A stretch of DNA of 64,000 nt from Defluviibacillus sp043739385 (GTDB lineage: Bacteria > Pseudomonadota > Gammaproteobacteria > Burkholderiales > Burkholderiaceae_C), in the NCBI GenBank assembly GCA_043739385.1, contig JAYUED010000202.1, positions 7,713-71,712 of the forward strand, written 5' to 3'. Below the pieces are notes generated by a model. That model had not been told where the DNA came from. It searched no databases and saw only the letters and a program-made list of their open reading frames with translations. Made by a program: the position numbers and the translations under genes. Positions within the stretch are counted from its first letter, which is position 1. The number at the start of each line of letters is the position of its first letter. Shown here in pieces: positions 60,206-64,000 of the stretch.

Positions 60206-62158
60206 TCAATGCCGGTGCCCGTCTCCATGCGGGCCGACTAGAGTGCTGGACACTATAGCGTGACCTGTAGAGGCATTGGGGCTAAGAATCTTGGTGCTTG
60301 ACTTGGCTTGGTTCAGACCCAAAGCTGAGCTCATTGCATTGATTGCCATCACGACCTTACCGCCCACCATGGTCAACAGAACCTTGTTGCGGCCGAGTTC
60401 TTCATCAGGTACAGTCATAAAGTTCTTGTCCAGCACAATCAGGTCTGCAAACTTTCCCACTTCAATTGATCCGACTACCTTTTCGAGTCGCAGTTGCTGT
60501 GCGGCGTGCATGGTGATGGCGCGCAGAACATCTAGGCGAGACAGTCCTGGGTCGTTATTTATGACGCCCTCGTATAGCGGGTCTAAGCTTGCCGGGCTGT
60601 TAGGGTTGGTCGGGTCTCCAGAGCGAGTAACACCCGCCTTCAACGCCAGAAAAGTGTCAAAAGGATCAATGGGCCAGTCACTGCCGCTCACAACACGTGC
60701 CCCTGCCTTGCGCAGACTGCCAGAAGGCTCCAAGCGTGCAAATCGGTCTGGCCCGAGATGGTTTTCAGTGTCGCCCGCAGTGTAAGAAGAACGTTGAGCC
60801 CACTGGAAAGACATGGTTGGTAGAACATCAAGTGCGGCAAAACGCCCGTAATCTGCAACAGCCGTAGTTTCGACATGCGCAATCGCGGGGCGAAAATCGG
60901 CCAGGGGCGCCTGAATGCGTACGTTTTCTACGGCATCCAAGGCTTCACGAACTGACCGTTCGCCCGTTGCATGCACATGAATATCCAAACCCGATTGAGC
61001 GGCTGATAGCATGAGTGGCTTTAGCACTGTTGCCGGGTAATAGACCGTGCCTAGGTTGGTACCCGGCTGCCAATTGGGCGCTGTATCGGTACCCTTGTTT
61101 GTGAAATACGGTGTCAGTAAAGCACCTGTGTCAGCTGGTGCTTGGACAACGCCGTCCATAAACACCTTGACAATCCGCGCGTTCAAGCCTGGTGTGGCGC
61201 GGGGTGCTCCCTGATCTACGCTGGTTGCCCATACGCGGGCCACGGCAATCGTACTTGCAGGGCTGTTGGCCGCATCCTGGGGTGAAAGCATTAATGCAAG
61301 ATTGACACGGGCCGTTAGTTCACCTGCTTGTTGCAGTGCCTTGAATGTTTTTCCGTGTGTTGGATTTGCCGCTGCATCCATGAAGGACGTGATACCTTGT
61401 TCTCGGATGGCGGTAAGCGCTGCACGGCCTTGCTTTAACAAATCAGCATCTGTATCGGGTGGAATGCTGGCCTTGATTTGAAATACTGCAGCGTCTTCGC
61501 CTACCCCAGTTGGATTACCTTGCGCGTCACGCAAGAATTTTCCACCAGTGGGGTCTGGGATTGCTGCGGTTATGTTCGCCACACTAAGTGCTTTTGTGTT
61601 CACCAAAACACCATGGTAATCACTTGATGTAACGGCAACAGGTCGCTGTGTTTTTAAGGTGTCGAGCAATGCTTTTGTCGGATTACCACTTAGGGCTGAC
61701 GTGGCGCTGCGGTCCCAGTTAACCGCTTCAAGCCAGGCATTGGGCTCCTGATCTGCTGTGGCATCCAGGCAAGATTGCAGTTTGGTAATAATCTGGGTGT
61801 AAGACATGGGTGCGTAGGCAAAGTCGCACAACAACAAAGCTCGGCCACCAGCTAACGAGTGCAGATGCGCATCAATGAAGCCCGGCATCAACATGCGGCC
61901 GTCCAAATCAATCACTTTTGTACCGGTTCCGATCAAGTTGCTAGCACCGCTATTACTGCCAACATAAACAATTTTCCCTCCCTGAATTGCCACGGCTTGC
62001 TGTGTGCTGTCCTGCGCGTCAATGGTCACAACCTGCCCATTTCGAAAGACGGTATCTGCCTGTGTTGTGCTTGAGCCGCCGCAGCCCATGAAAAATGTAG
62101 GAAGCGAAAATACAACGACAGCAGCTGCGAAAGCCTGGGGCGTTTTTCTGAAAATCAT
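60206..62158 (-). CDS. Lipoprotein amidohydrolase (YtcJ-like, amidohydrolase 3 family)
   Basis: A 650-residue metal-dependent hydrolase. The N-terminal signal ends in a lipobox (FFMGC), so it is a membrane-anchored, envelope-located enzyme, unusual for this mostly cytoplasmic family. Motifs: DTVFRNGQVVTIDAQDSTQQAVAIQ, MLMPGFIDAHLHSLAGG (metal His pair), GLDIHVHATGERSVREALDAVE and VVSGSDWPIDPFDTF (Asp). The tail reads VGPHGDGHRH. Substrate is unknown; relatives are N-formamide or N-acyl amide deacylases. A LuxR-type gene lies upstream on the same strand, 80 bases away. Confidence 0.88.
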   Translation of the reverse strand: MIFRKTPQAFAAAVVVFSLPTFFMGCGGSSTTQADTVFRNGQVVTIDAQDSTQQAVAIQGGKIVYVGSNSGASNLIGTGTKVIDLDGRMLMPGFIDAHLHSLAGGRALLLCDFAYAPMSYTQIITKLQSCLDATADQEPNAWLEAVNWDRSATSALSGNPTKALLDTLKTQRPVAVTSSDYHGVLVNTKALSVANITAAIPDPTGGKFLRDAQGNPTGVGEDAAVFQIKASIPPDTDADLLKQGRAALTAIREQGITSFMDAAANPTHGKTFKALQQAGELTARVNLALMLSPQDAANSPASTIAVARVWATSVDQGAPRATPGLNARIVKVFMDGVVQAPADTGALLTPYFTNKGTDTAPNWQPGTNLGTVYYPATVLKPLMLSAAQSGLDIHVHATGERSVREALDAVENVRIQAPLADFRPAIAHVETTAVADYGRFAALDVLPTMSFQWAQRSSYTAGDTENHLGPDRFARLEPSGSLRKAGARVVSGSDWPIDPFDTFLALKAGVTRSGDPTNPNSPASLDPLYEGVINNDPGLSRLDVLRAITMHAAQQLRLEKVVGSIEVGKFADLIVLDKNFMTVPDEELGRNKVLLTMVGGKVVMAINAMSSALGLNQAKSSTKILSPNASTGHAIVSSTLVGPHGDGHRH

Positions 62159-62237
62159 TAGTCGTCTCCAATGGTTAAGGGGATCGATTGAATGTAATTA
62201 GCGAAGACGCTTTCAGCCCTCCTCATATGCAGAAGGG

Positions 62238-63347
62238 CTAGGGATAACCATAGGCGGCACTGCAATGCATGGCTATACCCAGCTCAATTTTGTTTCGCAC
62301 ACCAAGCTGGAGATAAGCATTGCGCAGGTAGGTACGCACGGTCGACGGGCTCAAATTAAGTTGCTTCGCTATGACTTTGTAGGACTGACCTTGTGAATAG
62401 AGAATGGCAACAGTGCGCTCCCGTGGTGGTAATGCAGCTTTTCGGGGACCGTTATCCATCACAAGCGCAATCAAAGCACCATAAGGTTGTAATGTCACGC
62501 CACATTGACCCATAGAAATAACACGGGGTACTTTCTGTAAAGCAACCTGTATCTCTAGAGGAAGCCGCGAACCCACCCATTGCGGGTGGGCCTCGTGAAT
62601 CACTGCACCCAGCTGCTTCCCGACATACACAAGATCACCACAGGCGTTGGCCAATGCAAACCGCTCAAACGATCCAGTTGCCGTACTATCAAAGACACTC
62701 TTTACGTCTTGGACGCAGATCTCCCAATGGTGGAGCAAGTGCGAAAAAAATTCGGTAAAAAGTACGCTCTCTTTGTCGTCAAACTTTGTTGCGTATTTCC
62801 CTCGGTACAACGCAACAAAGAACAGCAGACCACTACCTGGAAGTCTCAAGGTAATAGCCATCGAGTGAAATAAATCGTACCGCTGTGTGAAAAGGGTTAT
62901 TTCATGAACAGGATCCTCGTAGCCACTGATGCGCACAACGCTTCCGAGGTCACGTACACATTCAGCAGCAAAAGCATCGCTTGGGGCCAGTTGATTCCAC
63001 TCCTCGGCAAACGAAGCACTCAGATTGATACGCCCATGCATCCAATTTCTGTTGTGTATACCGTTTAGCCCATCCGAGCACTCTCCCCACCAAGCGGAAC
63101 GAAAAGGCACCAAGCGCTGTAGCTCCAGTAAGGATTCACGCAGTAAATGCTCAGGCTCCGCTTGCCGCGCAGTACGCGCCACATTCAACAAACAGTGGCT
63201 CAACGCTTTTAGCGTTGCCTTGTCGAAGACCAAAGGCTTCATTTTCTGCGGGCGTGATGCCTCATGATGGGTTAAGTCAAGCCGTACTGTCCCCGGAGTT
63301 GATGCAGCACCTTTGTAAATCATGTCTGCATTTTTATCCATCCGCAT
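62238..63347 (-). CDS. LuxR-type transcriptional regulator
   Basis: A 369-residue regulator with a C-terminal LuxR helix-turn-helix: PRERTVAILYSQGQSYKVIAKQLNLSPSTVRTYLRNAYLQLGVRNKIELG. The N-terminal 290 residues resemble a PAS/GAF-like sensory part (SAWWGECSDGLNG..., LFFVALYRGKYATKF) but no known ligand motif was found. Start is uncertain: the ATG at 63347 has AAAGGA 12 bases upstream, and ATGs at 63341 and 63245 are alternatives. It sits just upstream of the amidohydrolase gene and may regulate it. The IS relic begins 130 bases upstream of its start. Confidence 0.82.
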   Translation of the reverse strand: MRMDKNADMIYKGAASTPGTVRLDLTHHEASRPQKMKPLVFDKATLKALSHCLLNVARTARQAEPEHLLRESLLELQRLVPFRSAWWGECSDGLNGIHNRNWMHGRINLSASFAEEWNQLAPSDAFAAECVRDLGSVVRISGYEDPVHEITLFTQRYDLFHSMAITLRLPGSGLLFFVALYRGKYATKFDDKESVLFTEFFSHLLHHWEICVQDVKSVFDSTATGSFERFALANACGDLVYVGKQLGAVIHEAHPQWVGSRLPLEIQVALQKVPRVISMGQCGVTLQPYGALIALVMDNGPRKAALPPRERTVAILYSQGQSYKVIAKQLNLSPSTVRTYLRNAYLQLGVRNKIELGIAMHCSAAYGYP

Positions 63348-63485
63348 GGTGGCGCAATATCCTTTCTGAAATTTCTTCGGCTCTGCGCTTATAGCTATTT
63401 TTGAAGGTCCCCACCAGGCCGCTATAGCCCCCTGCACTAAGCCTACGTCTTTCTGCTCACCTCGTTCATCCTTCCATCTGAGGCA

Positions 63486-63883
63486 GAGCAATCAGGCCAA
63501 AGTGGTATTGGCAAGCCATTGACCGCAGAGCACCAGCGTATCAGGCAGCTGGAGTCTGAGAATAAGCAACTCAGAGGCGATGTAGAAATATTAAAAAAAG
63601 CGTCGGCCTTCTTTGTGAGGGAACTTCGGTGAGCTACCAGCTTGTTGAAGACTTGCAAAAGAAGGGTTGTTCTCAAGAGGCTGTGACCGTAAACCACCTA
63701 TATCCGTACGCGGAGCAGCTGGCTGTATCTGGCAGCAGTGCTGGACCTGCATTCGCGCAAGATTCTGGGCTGGGCTGGGCTGGGCTGGGCGATGGCTTTG
63801 GCTATGCCTGCGGCGCTGGTGTGCACGGCGCTGAAGATGGCTATCGTTCAAAGAAATCCTGCTCCTGGGCTGGGTGGGCGTGC
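63486..63883 (+). mobile_element. Degraded IS3-family insertion sequence
   Basis: The end of OrfA is intact: RIRQLESENKQLRGDVEILKKASAFFVRELR then stop at 63630-63632, with the A7G slippery stretch (63593-63600) expected for IS3 programmed -1 frameshifting. OrfB begins with SYQLVEDLQKKGCSQEAV in the -1 frame, then loses homology. Homology returns in a different frame at about 63710 with WLYLAAVLDLHSRKILGWA and MPAALVCTALKMAIVQRNPAPGL (second catalytic Asp region). The first DDE Asp block and everything after the second block are missing. It is inactive. Confidence 0.85.
63766..63790. repeat. (TGGGC)5 pentamer repeat inside the IS3 relic
   Basis: Five perfect copies of TGGGC lie where transposases have LGWAM; the array encodes LGWAGLGWAM, an in-frame duplication of five codons. 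It is a slippage expansion in a dead gene. Confidence 0.85.
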
Positions 63884-63910
63884 ATTCGGACAGGGGCACG
63901 CAAGGCGGAT

Positions 63911-64000
63911 TCAACCGGTCGTCGCAACACTGGGTTGTTGACTGGATTTTAGATATTCATTTAAGGCTTCGGCTGGTGTCCTCCAGCCGAGTGTTTTTCG
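63911..64000 (-). mobile_element. IS30-family transposase, C-terminal end (continues past window)
   Basis: Reading from the window edge on the minus strand gives RKTLGWRTPAEALNEYL then KSSQQPSVATTG and a TGA stop at 63911. This is the typical C-terminus of IS30-family DDE transposases (RPRKTLGW...PAEAL...VATT). The open frame reaches the last base, so at least the 3' end of the transposase gene is present. The element's left end must lie between 63883 and 63911, inside the IS3 relic. Whether the copy is complete cannot be judged. Confidence 0.85.

Noticed and set aside
60069..60258. Possible RNA gene in the propeller/amidohydrolase gap
   Set aside because: Only one long hairpin is present; no cloverleaf, no promoter and no match to a known RNA could be made by eye.

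Overview
The window looks like a chromosomal segment of a betaproteobacterium of the order Burkholderiales, most likely family Comamonadaceae (Rhodoferax/Polaromonas-like). This rests on gene content and order: ygfZ-mltG-tmk-holB-pilZ-tatD-ankyrin, the DUF2917/LysR pair, the Burkholderiales-type Liv ABC subunits and olsB. Codon use is moderately GC-rich, except for a clearly AT-rich patch at about 4.63-6.42 kb. No rRNA, tRNA or CRISPR array was seen.

Layout. 1-3.3 kb: tail of a branched-chain amino-acid type ABC transporter operon (livH fragment, livM, livG, livF) closed by an intrinsic terminator. 3.4-8.4 kb: an accessory membrane module of two paralogous four-repeat membrane proteins (COG4705 type) flanking a lipoprotein, a small membrane protein, a cytochrome b561 and a QseBC/PmrAB-like two-component system. 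8.5-13.5 kb: marR with a tripartite EmrAB-type drug efflux pump and NodT-like outer-membrane factor. 13.5-17.2 kb (minus): alpha/beta hydrolase and an arsenic operon arsR-aqpS-arsC-arsH without an arsenite pump. 17.2-23.2 kb (minus): heavy-metal RND efflux operon (adaptor, pump, outer-membrane factor). 23.5-27.2 kb: ornithine-lipid acyltransferase with a COG2908 phosphoesterase, GDP-mannose synthesis (manC), and a DUF2917 protein. 27.3-30.9 kb: LysR regulator, a MATE exporter broken by one stop codon, a DUF2239 protein and a small membrane protein. 30.9-46 kb: ycaO, an SRAP protein lacking its usual Cys2, DUF1223, cupin, YebC-like, tex, HDOD, patatin, Fe-alcohol dehydrogenase, esterase, a thioesterase-GNAT fusion and an O-antigen ligase-like protein. 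46-59 kb: housekeeping genes (malQ, ygfZ, mltG, tmk, holB, PilZ, tatD, glnS) and a tadA fused to a haloalkane dehalogenase-like domain. 59-64 kb: beta-propeller-like protein, lipoprotein amidohydrolase, LuxR regulator, then an IS3-family relic cut by an IS30-family element that runs off the window.

How it fits together. Roughly 3.4-23 kb is a resistance/efflux neighbourhood: drug efflux under MarR, arsenic detoxification by reduction plus channel exit, metal efflux by RND, and an uncharacterised membrane/redox module under its own two-component system. The right half is mostly core genome with unusual domain fusions and tight translational coupling. The best candidate for something undescribed is the COG4705-lipoprotein-COG4705-cytochrome b561-TCS module. 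Next come the TadA-dehalogenase fusion, the paired near-palindromic sites ahead of the DUF2239/MATE operon, and the Cys2-less SRAP protein. All family assignments come from reading the sequence; no database search was run.
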